A stretch of DNA of 8,212 bases from Myxococcales bacterium (GTDB lineage: Bacteria; Myxococcota_A; Bradymonadia; UBA4248), in contig SFMP01000181.1 in NCBI GenBank assembly GCA_004554395.1, positions 1 to 8,212 of the forward strand. Reading direction: 5' to 3'. Numbering within the stretch: position 1 is the stretch's first letter; each line of letters opens with the position of its first letter. Shown in pieces: positions 1-5,994 of the stretch. The position numbers and the translations under genes are program-made. A model generated the notes under the pieces. It made no database searches. It was not told where the DNA came from and saw only the letters and a program-made list of their open reading frames with translations.

Positions 1-101
1 GCTGTCATGAGCACGATTGTAGCTGTCATGAGCACGATTGTAGCTGTCATGAGCACGATTGTAGCTGTCATGAGCACGATTGTAGCTGTCATGAGCACGA
101 A
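1..101 (+). repeat. 21-bp tandem repeat encoding CHEHDCS
   Basis: Four perfect copies of a 21-bp unit (1-84) are followed by a fifth that matches for 16 bases before diverging. The unit is a multiple of three, so copy-number change keeps the frame. Nucleotide identity between copies, third positions included, points to recent expansion. The array may continue left of the window. Confidence 0.97.
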
Positions 102-653
102 TGCGATTGCTGTGAACCCAACTGCGATGAGATGCCCGATAGGGATGCATGTAAGCAGCCATTGAACTCGCCAGCATTTGCGCGTCAAGATCCGAATAAG
201 GGCGTATCGCTCGGTGTCGATCTCGAAAAAGACATCGCCGAGGCGATGACGAAGCGATATGCGCGGTTTTTGCGCCCGACAGAGACGTTTCACGTGACGA
301 CAGAAGTCTGCCATCATTTTGGTCTCGTGAGTTCGGAATTGCGTAGCGAAGACCGACACAGCCACGTCTTTGTCGAGGTGAGCGTCGAATGCGAACCGAA
401 TAAGATCGACAATCCGATGGATGCTTATCAAGAGGCACTCGACGTCTTAGATTTGGTATGGCTCGATTATTTCGACAGCGATCGGATATCGCATTACTTG
501 CCGATATGGCAGAGCTACGAAATCGAAAAGAAATCGGTCAATGTCCGCCTTGAACACAGCAATCCCGCACTCGACGACGAAGCATCGGCGTTTTTGCTGG
601 CGCATGGATTTACCGAGGGCGGACTCGAACCAGAAGACGAATCAGACGAATAA
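3..653 (+). CDS. Cys/His heptad-repeat protein, 5'-truncated by the window edge
   Basis: The frame is open from base 3 with no start in view, so the gene begins left of the window; the first ATG (132) is probably internal because the same frame upstream encodes a regular protein repeat. Visible are 216 residues. Residues 1-28 are four exact copies of CHEHDCS, residues 29-35 a variant CHEHECD, and then CCEPNCDE, giving 13 Cys and 10 His in 43 residues. Such density suggests binding of Zn, Ni, Cu or a similar metal, which is inference. Residues about 50-205 form a mixed alpha/beta-looking soluble domain (containing VCHHFGLVSS, FVEVSVECEP and LDVLDLVWLDYFDSD) that I do not recognise, ending in an acidic tail EPEDESDE. 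No membrane segment is visible. The gene converges on bamD with 3 bp between stop codons, leaving no room for a private terminator. The ORF is well supported; the function is unknown. Confidence 0.75.
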   Translation, partial: CHEHDCSCHEHDCSCHEHDCSCHEHDCSCHEHECDCCEPNCDEMPDRDACKQPLNSPAFARQDPNKGVSLGVDLEKDIAEAMTKRYARFLRPTETFHVTTEVCHHFGLVSSELRSEDRHSHVFVEVSVECEPNKIDNPMDAYQEALDVLDLVWLDYFDSDRISHYLPIWQSYEIEKKSVNVRLEHSNPALDDEASAFLLAHGFTEGGLEPEDESDE

Positions 654-656
654 TCG

Positions 657-1463
657 TCATTTCACATCGGGATTCCGAGCGATCCAAGCCTTAGCATCGG
701 AGGCGTAGTCGGAGGTAGGGTATTTTTCGACGAGCTGTGTTAGGGCTTTTTTCGCTTGGATGGGGTCTTTGAGCTTGATGTAGCTATGGGCGAGCAGAAT
801 ATGGGCTTTTGGGGCGATTTCTGCGTTGGGGTATGTTTTGATGAGATCGTTGAGTCGATTGACAGCGCCCAAATAGGCTTTATTTTTGAAATTGTATTCG
901 GCGACGTATAGCTCGTGATTGGCGAGTCGTCGTTGGACTTCGTCGTATTGAACGCGTGCGGCTGGGGCGTTTTCGTCGTTTGGATATCGTCGGAGGAAAG
1001 AGGCAAGGGCAGATTCGGCTTGCGTCGTCGATTTTCTGTCGCGTTGCCACGGATCGGGCAAGATAAATACGCTACTGGGCATGAGTTCGTAGTAGCAGTT
1101 TGCCGCTTGATATGAGGCGTATGCGATTTCGCTGTGAGACGGATAAGTACGGATAAAGGATTGGTAGGTTACGGCAGCTTGGGCGTAATCGCCGGCGTTT
1201 CGATAGGCGTCGCCGATGCGCAAGTCGCACAACGTCGCCCAGCGCGTTGCGTATGGGAATTTGAGCTTGATGGCGTGAAAAGCCTTGATCGAATCTTCGT
1301 ATGAACCGCTTTCGAGCGTCTTGACAGCGGCACGATATGCCGCCTCGGCTTCGCTCTTTGGCTCGCCTTCGAAGACGGTTTTATGCGACGCCCCGCACGA
1401 TGTGAAACACAGAGCAAGACAAATCGCCATGATGATACGCCCGAGGCGCCAGAACTTTTGCAT
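657..1463 (-). CDS. bamD: BamD-like outer-membrane assembly lipoprotein
   Basis: A 268-residue protein resembling BamD (YfiO/ComL), the essential TPR lipoprotein of the BAM complex that inserts beta-barrel proteins into the outer membrane; E. coli BamD is about 245 residues. The N-terminus has basic residues (MQKFWRLGR), a hydrophobic stretch and a lipobox-like FTSC with the lipidation Cys at residue 23; Phe at -3 is less usual than Leu. TPR-type helical pairs follow, with the family signatures EAAYRAAVKTLESGSYEDSI, FPYATRW and AQAAVTYQSFIRTYPSH, a later SALASFLRRYPND, and C-terminal KALTQLVEKYPTSDYASDA. The ATG at 1463 is preferred over the in-frame ATG at 1430 because only the longer form has a positively charged signal-peptide start; no strong Shine-Dalgarno is seen for either. 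It lies downstream of the HEAT-repeat gene on the same strand but is separated from it by several terminator-like hairpins, so it probably has its own promoter. Confidence 0.88.
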   Translation of the reverse strand: MQKFWRLGRIIMAICLALCFTSCGASHKTVFEGEPKSEAEAAYRAAVKTLESGSYEDSIKAFHAIKLKFPYATRWATLCDLRIGDAYRNAGDYAQAAVTYQSFIRTYPSHSEIAYASYQAANCYYELMPSSVFILPDPWQRDRKSTTQAESALASFLRRYPNDENAPAARVQYDEVQRRLANHELYVAEYNFKNKAYLGAVNRLNDLIKTYPNAEIAPKAHILLAHSYIKLKDPIQAKKALTQLVEKYPTSDYASDAKAWIARNPDVK

Positions 1464-1616
1464 GTATAGAATCCGTTAAAATAGAGTCATTGCGCTATGC
1501 GCAACGTCGAACGCATCGACGGCGCATCGTATACCCCAACAGCTCGCATTCTGCTACAAAACATTGATGTTCGGGCAGAGATTATCTCTAAGAAAAGGGT
1601 GGACTCGCAAAAAAAT
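1464..1616 (-). promoter_or_regulatory. Upstream region of bamD with a short palindrome
   Basis: This noncoding stretch should hold the bamD promoter. A perfect palindrome with arms TTGCGC and GCGCAA and a 3-nt spacer lies at 1490-1504. On the minus strand its first arm could serve as a -35 (TTGCGC), 15 bp from TATTTT, but the match to a sigma-70 promoter is poor. Nothing else is recognisable in the region. Confidence 0.3.
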
Positions 1617-1636
1617 ACGGAGCGCACGTCGTGCGC
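1609..1636 (-). terminator. Intrinsic terminator, distal array copy
   Basis: On the minus strand, arms GCGCAC and GTGCGC with loop GAC form a perfect 6-bp stem, followed after a few bases by seven T. It is the last of the four terminator-like units before the bamD upstream region. The two middle copies (around 1680-1700 and 1740-1760) keep the T run but have imperfect stems. Confidence 0.6.
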
Positions 1637-1856
1637 AGACTACATCAACGAAAACTTCTTTTTCGTAGATGAAAAAACGGAGCGCAGGCAGCGCGCAGAC
1701 TACATCAACGAAAACTTCTTTTTCGTAGATGAAAAAACGGAGCGCAGGCAGCGCGCAGACTACATCATCGATAATGCCTTTTTCGTTGATTCAAAAAATA
1801 CGGTGCGCACGCAGTGCGCACCACACTTAAACGATGATGCCTTTTTCGTTGATTCG
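1617..1856 (-). repeat. 60-bp tandem array of gene-tail + terminator units
   Basis: Four units start at 1617, 1677, 1737 and 1800 (60, 60, 63 and about 57 bp). Read on the minus strand, the rightmost unit is the real 3' end of the HEAT-repeat gene (codons for INEKGIIV, stop) plus its terminator; the other three are diverged copies of that segment lying downstream of the stop. Units at 1617 and 1677 are nearly identical except for a few bases in the GCGC hairpin. Every unit holds a GCGC-rich inverted repeat next to a run of 6-7 A on the plus strand (T on the minus strand). Units 1 and 2 also contain a second imperfect hairpin with 12-nt arms (1643-1671 and 1703-1731). Confidence 0.93.
1793..1822 (-). 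terminator. Intrinsic terminator of the HEAT-repeat gene
   Basis: On the minus strand, 4 nt after the stop codon, a perfect 9-bp stem (arms GGTGCGCAC and GTGCGCACC, 3-nt loop) is followed by GTA and six T. This is a textbook rho-independent terminator and the apparent parent of the downstream array. Confidence 0.88.
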
Positions 1857-2555
1857 ATACTCGGACGGCAGGTTGTTTTGGGCTTTTTCGATGAAATCGC
1901 CTTCGATAGCCCAAGATTTATCGCGGAAGGCGTTTGCGATGAGCGAGAGGATTCGTTGAGAAGTTTCGCAAGCGAGTCGCTCGCACAGGGCATGTATGCC
2001 TTCTTTTCGACCGTGAGCGATAATCGTATCGGCGGTGACGAATCGGATCGTTTCGTTGTCGTCGTTGAGATAGCGGAGCGCGGCATCGTCGATTTCGGGT
2101 TCTTCGAACGTCTTAATCGTGAGCATGAGTTGTTCTTTGCGTTCGGTATCGCGGACGTATTCTGGACCGATAGAATTGAGCAATTCGACGATAAATTCGA
2201 CGAGTTCTTCGTGCGAAATGAGGTCGGATAGGGTTCGGAATGGCCAGCTAAAGTCTTTGTCGTTGTTGAGTAAAAACTTTTTGAGTGGTTCGACACAAGG
2301 GGCGCCGAGGTCGAGGAGGAGTTGTTTTGTATAGGCTTTTTCGTCGGCATCGACGGTGCCATTTTCGCATCTGCAGGTGAATCGCTCGATGAGGCATTTG
2401 GGGGCTAGTGTAGGCCCGAGATCGTGGAGTTGACCGAGGGCGTATTTGCGATCTTCGGTGTGCCCATACATATTGACGATTCGACGTCGCAGTTTTTCGG
2501 CTTTTTCGGCGGGTGTTGGGGCAAAAAAACGTCGAATGGCATCAAAAAAAGACAT
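1827..2555 (-). CDS. HEAT-repeat domain protein
   Basis: A 242-residue soluble protein made of paired helices of HEAT/ARM type. Examples are KAYTKQLLLDLGAPCVEPLKKFL, cut here as helix A (KAYTKQLLLDLG) plus helix B (CVEPLKKFLL), then EELVEFIVELLNSIG, DDAALRYLNDDNETIRFVTA and GIHALCERL. Such proteins are usually scaffolds or binding adaptors; the partner is unknown. No signal peptide or membrane segment is seen, so it is probably cytoplasmic. The start at 2555 is chosen because GGAG lies 10 nt upstream and the next 34 codons further upstream (to 2657) look noncoding and contain a palindrome. A CRC pair (CRCENG) is the only possible metal-site hint. An open frame on the opposite strand (1497-2231) overlaps the 3' half; the minus-strand protein is favoured for its coherent helix pattern, ribosome site and terminator. 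Confidence 0.8.
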   Translation of the reverse strand: MSFFDAIRRFFAPTPAEKAEKLRRRIVNMYGHTEDRKYALGQLHDLGPTLAPKCLIERFTCRCENGTVDADEKAYTKQLLLDLGAPCVEPLKKFLLNNDKDFSWPFRTLSDLISHEELVEFIVELLNSIGPEYVRDTERKEQLMLTIKTFEEPEIDDAALRYLNDDNETIRFVTADTIIAHGRKEGIHALCERLACETSQRILSLIANAFRDKSWAIEGDFIEKAQNNLPSEYRINEKGIIV

Positions 2556-2576
2556 GATTCTGTATCTCCGTAATGT

Positions 2577-2608
2577 GCTTATATGGCTTATATGCGCACG
2601 CTGTGCGC
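2577..2608 (-). promoter_or_regulatory. Candidate promoter/operator of the HEAT-repeat gene
   Basis: On the minus strand two TATAAG -10-like hexamers (2592-2587 and 2583-2578) lie inside a 9-bp direct repeat (GCTTATATG twice on the plus strand, 2577-2594). A perfect inverted repeat (arms GCGCAC and GTGCGC, 2594-2608) directly abuts the first. No good -35 is visible. The arrangement fits a regulated promoter but is inference. Confidence 0.3.
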
Positions 2609-2730
2609 CATCGAGTCGAATAGAAAAACGACGCATCGATCGAAGCGATAGCGTCAAGCCGATGAATTTGTAAACATATTGTCGCTAAAGGCTACAAAAA
2701 AATGCATTTTTCTCGGCGATACGATTGATG

Positions 2731-2757
2731 TTGCCCGATGAATCGTAACCATATAAT
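2731..2757 (+). promoter_or_regulatory. Candidate promoter of the PP2C gene cluster
   Basis: A perfect -10 box TATAAT at 2752-2757 lies 53 bp before the PP2C start. The best -35 is TTGCCC at 2731-2736 with a short 15-bp spacer. A 14-bp A/T palindrome with centre TGCA (2698-2711) lies just upstream. Confidence 0.45.
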
Positions 2758-2810
2758 AATGTGTGGCGAAAAAATGGGCTGGGTCTGTCGGATCTGCGAA
2801 GGGGAATAAT

Positions 2811-3710
2811 ATGCGATTAAGTGGAATGTGTTTGTCGGTTTTGTTGATGTTTGCGAGTGTGCCTTGTTTCGCGCAAGAGCCGACCGAATCCGATATTGCG
2901 ACGATGTATCCGCTTTCGCCAGTGGTGACGCATGGCGTTTCGCCTTCGACGCCCGATGCGCTAGGTTATGAATACAAGGGGACGACCGATAGAGGTGTCG
3001 TTCGCTCCAAGAACGAAGACAGTTTTTGGATCGACGGTGCCAATGGCGTGTTTTTGGTCGCCGATGGCATGGGGGGGCACGAAGCGGGCGAAGTCGCCTC
3101 GACGATGGCCGCCGAAACATTGCGACAATGGAGTCGCGCGACATGGGTCGCCGCAGCTTCGAACGTCTTACCTCTATCTCGCACGATGTGGACGCTCGCC
3201 GCTTATCATGCGGCGAATGCTCGAATTTTCGATAAATCGAGCCAAAAGCCCTCGAAGCGGGGCATGGGAACGACTTTAGTGAGCGCTATCGTCTATGGGC
3301 GTTCTTTCGATATTATCAACGTCGGCGATTCGCGGGCATATCTCTATCGCGGGGGAAAACTGACCCAGATTTCGAAAGACCATTCCCTTTTGCAGGCCTA
3401 TATCGACAAAGGCATGCTCAAGACGCCCGAAGAAATACGTTCATTTCCCTATAAAAACGTCATTACGCAGGCGATGGGCACGCAAGCGAAGATCGAGCCC
3501 GATGTTTATGCAATCCATGCGTCTCGTGGCGATATCATGATCTTGTGTAGCGACGGCGTGACCGATGAACTCGAAGATGGAGAAATGGCGCAAATCATCA
3601 CCGAGCACGGGCGCGATGTGAACAAATCGATGCAAGAAATCGTGCGCATTGCGAAGCAACGCGGCGGGCACGACAACATTACACTCGTACTCGTCGGATT
3701 TCATTCGTGA
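2811..3710 (+). CDS. PP2C-family Ser/Thr protein phosphatase with signal peptide
   Basis: A 299-residue PPM/PP2C metal-dependent phosphatase, which removes phosphate from Ser/Thr of target proteins using two Mg/Mn ions. The catalytic motifs appear complete: RSKNED (Asp70), VADGMGGH (Asp85), GMGTTL (151-156), NVGDSRAYL (Asp173), DHSLLQAYIDKG, NVITQAMG, CSDGVTDEL (Asp248) and GGHDNIT (Asp288). The start at 2811 is chosen because AAGGGG lies 6 nt upstream; the longer GTG start at 2763 has no ribosome site. With this start the N-terminus is a typical signal peptide: Met-Arg, a hydrophobic core (residues 3-17), and a cleavage site CFA/QEP after residue 21. Residues 22-57 are a linker before the catalytic domain. 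Export of a PP2C is odd, since most bacterial PP2Cs act in the cytoplasm. It heads a rightward gene cluster with a small exported protein and an AgmX/PglI-type envelope protein. Confidence 0.94.
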   Translation: MRLSGMCLSVLLMFASVPCFAQEPTESDIATMYPLSPVVTHGVSPSTPDALGYEYKGTTDRGVVRSKNEDSFWIDGANGVFLVADGMGGHEAGEVASTMAAETLRQWSRATWVAAASNVLPLSRTMWTLAAYHAANARIFDKSSQKPSKRGMGTTLVSAIVYGRSFDIINVGDSRAYLYRGGKLTQISKDHSLLQAYIDKGMLKTPEEIRSFPYKNVITQAMGTQAKIEPDVYAIHASRGDIMILCSDGVTDELEDGEMAQIITEHGRDVNKSMQEIVRIAKQRGGHDNITLVLVGFHS

Positions 3711-3848
3711 TGGAGATCGGATTTCGCGAGCGAGTGAAGATTGAACGATGATGGGGGCATATCAACACGTCGGTTGGCGTTTTTCGTTCGTGTGATGTGT
3801 GTGTTTGTGTGATTGGGTGCGATGTGCCAAATAAAATCATAGAAAAGT

Positions 3849-3876
3849 TTGATCGATCGGGATTGTGTGCTATATG
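3849..3876 (+). promoter_or_regulatory. Candidate promoter of the small exported protein gene
   Basis: TTGATC (3849-3854) and TATATG (3871-3876) are separated by 16 bp, a plausible sigma-70 pair 36 bp upstream of the start at 3912. The 201-bp gap after the PP2C gene also holds a GT-rich stretch (about 3776-3835) and no convincing terminator, so transcription from the PP2C gene may continue through. Confidence 0.4.
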
Positions 3877-3911
3877 CGCCAAGTGTCTAATGGGGGTAAT
3901 CGGGAGTTGCG

Positions 3912-4178
3912 ATGGAATCTCATTTTTGGACAAGGTGTTTTATTTGCGTCGCAATGGTGTTTGCGTTAAGCAGTACGAGTGCTTTAGCGCAAGAAGAAGC
4001 GCCGCAAGAGAAGCTCTACAACTTCGATGACATGTTAATCGACGGTGCGTTTCGGGATCCGCAAGGGATGTTTGAGCGTGCGCGTGCTGATGTGAAGTTC
4101 GAGGGCGTTTTGAAGATCGAGCGCAATTTTGTCGAGAAAAACGAAGAAACCGCGCAAGAATCGGCGATGCGTCCGTGA
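3912..4178 (+). CDS. Small exported protein
   Basis: An 88-residue protein with a clear signal peptide: residues 1-8 contain the charged start, 9-21 are hydrophobic, and cleavage is expected at ALA/QEE after residue 26. The mature part is about 62 residues, charged and without Cys. Its core (LYNFDDMLIDGAFRDPQGMF, then RARADVKFEGVLKIERNFV) resembles short periplasmic proteins I associate with AgmX/PglI-type genes in Myxococcota, but I cannot name a family with certainty. The start at 3912 is supported by GGGAG at 3902-3906, 5 nt upstream. The gene ends 46 bp before the zinc-ribbon/GYF_2/AgmX gene, so the two are probably co-transcribed and may work together at the inner membrane or in the periplasm. 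Several overlapping reading frames exist here, but only this one combines a ribosome site with a signal peptide. Confidence 0.75.
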   Translation: MESHFWTRCFICVAMVFALSSTSALAQEEAPQEKLYNFDDMLIDGAFRDPQGMFERARADVKFEGVLKIERNFVEKNEETAQESAMRP

Positions 4179-4224
4179 GTTGCCAAGTGAAAGGGCAGTA
4201 CAATTTGAGACTTGGAGATAGTGA

Positions 4225-5883
4225 ATGAAAATCGAATGCAATGGTTGTGGTGGTCGGCTTTGGTTGTCGGACATGCAGCTTTCAAATGGCGGTTGTAACG
4301 TCGTATGTCCGCGTTGCTCGACGACGCAATATGTCGATGCATCGATGATGGATCAGCAGGCGCTAGTGCCGCGTTGGTATTATGCTGTAAACGACGAGTC
4401 GGTCGGTCCGCTTTCGACACAAGACATGGAATTCAATTTCCAAAACGGTCAAATCACGCTCGATACTTACGTTTGGTGTGAAGGTTTATCGGACTGGATG
4501 TCGTTGGGTGCGGTAAGCGAATTTGATTATCTCCAAGCCCCCGTTTCAGGGTACCCGACGGGGAACGAAGAATCGACGCGGATTGCTAGTGGCGCGATGG
4601 GACCGTCGTATGCCGATTTGGGCGGTGGCGAAGAAACTGCGGCTATCGATCTCGACGAGCTCCAACGCAATGGCGGTGGATTTAGCCCGTTCGATAGCAA
4701 TAACGCCAGCGGCGGCATTATGGGCATGGACGGCAAAGCGGCACACGAAGAAGAGCCAGCCTTCGATATGAGTGCGCAACAAGCGCCCTCGACGCCTGCT
4801 AACGATATGATCGGTGCACGTAGCGAAAACTCGGTTCTCTTTAGCTTGAGTGCTTTACAAGCCGTCGGTGCGCCTGCCGCTAGCTCGCCTTCCGCAGATT
4901 CATCGTCGGGTGGGGCTGGCTTTATCGATGTCAAGGCACTCGCGGCGAGTTCGCCGGCGCCTCGTCGACGCACGACCGAAGCCGCACCACAAGTATCTTA
5001 TGCACCGATGAATACTGTCATGCCTTTGGGCACGAAGAAGAACAACACGGTCTTCATCGTCTTGGGGGTCGCTACTGGTGTCGCCCTCGTCGTCGTCATC
5101 GTCATGCTCATCGTCATGTTGAGTGGTGGTGAAAAAGAGAAGATGCAGCAAGCCGACGTCGGATCGGCAGGGGCTTTGGCGGCAAATGATGCTCGTCTCG
5201 ATATGCCAAAAGCCGACCCAAAAGCTCAAGAAGGCAAAGGCTTAGCTGCCGACGACGCCAAAAAAGACGATAAGAAAGATGCTCAGCCCGAGGCAAAAGC
5301 CGACGAAGCCGATGCCAAGGTCGACGAAGCCGATGCCAAGGTCGACGAAGCCGACAAGAAAGCCGACGATGGCGATAAAAAAGCCGACGATGGTGATAAA
5401 ATAGCCGACGATGGCGAAGAAGTAGTTGCGGATAAACGCGAACCGAAAGCTGATTCGAAACCCGCAGCGAAGAAGCCCGAGCCCAAACACGAAGCAAAAG
5501 TTGCGGCTCCTGCCCCGGCGAAGAAAGCCGATCCGAAGCCCGCTGCAAAGAAAGCCGATCCGAAGCCCGCTGCGAAAAAAGCCGAACCGAAACCTGCCGC
5601 AAAACCGGCCGGTGGCGATAAGCTCTCGAAAGACGAAGTCCAATCCGTCATTCGTTCGTCGTTCGCCCAAGTGCGCACATGTAGCCGTACTTCGGCAAAG
5701 AAGGGCAAGATGAATGTCCAATTCACGATCAAAGGCAATGGTCGCGTCAACGGCGCTCGTGTCATGAGCCCCGAATACCAAGGCACGCCCACGGCTGCTT
5801 GCGTCCTCAAAGTCGTCAACGGCTTGAAATTCCGCGAAACGGGTTCCGACACCCCGATTACGTATCCGTTCTCCATTCAATAA
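4225..5883 (+). CDS. Zinc-ribbon/GYF_2/AgmX-PglI C-terminal (TonB-like) membrane protein
   Basis: A 552-residue single-pass inner-membrane protein. Residues 1-38 form an MJ0042-type zinc ribbon (C5-x2-C8 and C28-x2-C31). Residues about 50-95 are a GYF_2 domain (RWYYAVNDESVGPLS, then TYVWCEGLSDW), a fold that often binds proline-rich peptides. Residues 100-272 are a low-complexity Ala/Ser/Gly linker. One transmembrane helix spans about 275-299. Residues 305-465 are an Asp/Lys/Ala/Pro-rich spacer with internal repeats, like the rigid periplasm-crossing part of TonB. Residues 467-552 match the AgmX/PglI C-terminal domain (FAQVRTC, FTIKGNGRVNGARV, AACVLKVVNGLKF, TYPFSI), with Cys486 and Cys526 placed for a disulfide. 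Expected topology is N-terminus inside, C-terminus periplasmic. AgmX was named for adventurous gliding motility in Myxococcus; the role here is not shown. GGAG lies 7 nt before the ATG, and a strong terminator follows the stop. Confidence 0.93.
   Translation: MKIECNGCGGRLWLSDMQLSNGGCNVVCPRCSTTQYVDASMMDQQALVPRWYYAVNDESVGPLSTQDMEFNFQNGQITLDTYVWCEGLSDWMSLGAVSEFDYLQAPVSGYPTGNEESTRIASGAMGPSYADLGGGEETAAIDLDELQRNGGGFSPFDSNNASGGIMGMDGKAAHEEEPAFDMSAQQAPSTPANDMIGARSENSVLFSLSALQAVGAPAASSPSADSSSGGAGFIDVKALAASSPAPRRRTTEAAPQVSYAPMNTVMPLGTKKNNTVFIVLGVATGVALVVVIVMLIVMLSGGEKEKMQQADVGSAGALAANDARLDMPKADPKAQEGKGLAADDAKKDDKKDAQPEAKADEADAKVDEADAKVDEADKKADDGDKKADDGDKIADDGEEVVADKREPKADSKPAAKKPEPKHEAKVAAPAPAKKADPKPAAKKADPKPAAKKAEPKPAAKPAGGDKLSKDEVQSVIRSSFAQVRTCSRTSAKKGKMNVQFTIKGNGRVNGARVMSPEYQGTPTAACVLKVVNGLKFRETGSDTPITYPFSIQ
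5302..5598 (+). repeat. In-frame short repeats in the periplasmic spacer
   Basis: Three adjoining families are seen. A 21-bp unit (DEADAKV) occurs twice plus a partial copy (5302-5355). A second 21-bp unit (ADDGDKK) occurs twice plus a partial copy (5362-5418). After a unique stretch, a 27-bp unit (AKKADPKPA and variants) occurs three times (5518-5598). All keep the reading frame and lengthen the charged, Pro/Lys-rich spacer between membrane and C-terminal domain. Confidence 0.9.
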
Positions 5884-5994
5884 GAACGGGTGTGAATTGA
5901 TAATCCCCGCCAATGGCGGGGATTTTTTGTTTCCCCGTTCTCCATTCAATAAGAACATGGGTAGATTGATAATCCCCGCCAATGGCGGGGATTT
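5866..5994 (+). repeat. Direct duplication of gene 3' end plus terminator
   Basis: Copy 1 (5866-5925) covers the last codons, the stop and the terminator of the AgmX/PglI-family gene. Copy 2 (5935-5994) repeats it at a 69-bp offset: the codon tail CCGTTCTCCATTCAATAAGA is identical, there is a short variable stretch in the middle, and the hairpin is identical. Copy 2 lacks the full T run after the hairpin (ATTTGG), so it would be a weaker terminator. It ends where the Rpn nuclease remnant begins. Confidence 0.93.
5902..5928 (+). terminator. Intrinsic terminator of the AgmX/PglI-family gene
   Basis: A 10-bp perfect stem (arms AATCCCCGCC and GGCGGGGATT, loop AAT) starts 18 nt after the stop and runs into six T. 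It closes the PP2C / small protein / AgmX cluster. Confidence 0.92.

Noticed and set aside
1..165. A second open frame through the 21-bp repeat (AVMSTIV repeats) ending at 163-165.
   Set aside because: It stops shortly after the repeat, while the Cys/His frame continues for 180 further residues into a coherent protein.
1617..1856. CRISPR-like array.
   Set aside because: The units are contiguous with no unique spacers; the whole 60-bp segment repeats.
1497..2231. Plus-strand open frame of 244 codons with repeated ADYINENFFFVDEKTERRQR-like units.
   Set aside because: Its second half is antisense to the HEAT-repeat gene, it has no ribosome site, and the repeat units are explained as copies of that gene's 3' end and terminator. 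Frame is kept only because unit lengths are multiples of three.
2556..2657. Longer HEAT-repeat protein starting at 2657.
   Set aside because: The extra 34 residues are basic and non-helical, cover promoter-like and palindromic DNA, and the GGAG site fits the start at 2555.
2698..2711. Perfect 14-bp palindrome (AAAAATG/CATTTTT) upstream of the PP2C promoter.
   Set aside because: A/T-rich palindromes of this size can arise by chance and nothing ties it to a known regulator, so it is noted only in the promoter entry.
2763..2810. Longer PP2C reading frame from a GTG at 2763.
   Set aside because: No ribosome site, and it would bury the signal peptide 16 residues inside; AAGGGG positions the ATG at 2811.
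5242..5994. Continuation of the Rpn-type minus-strand frame beyond 5995.
   Set aside because: This part is antisense to the spacer and C-terminal domain of the AgmX/PglI-family protein; it stays open only because of the repeat composition.
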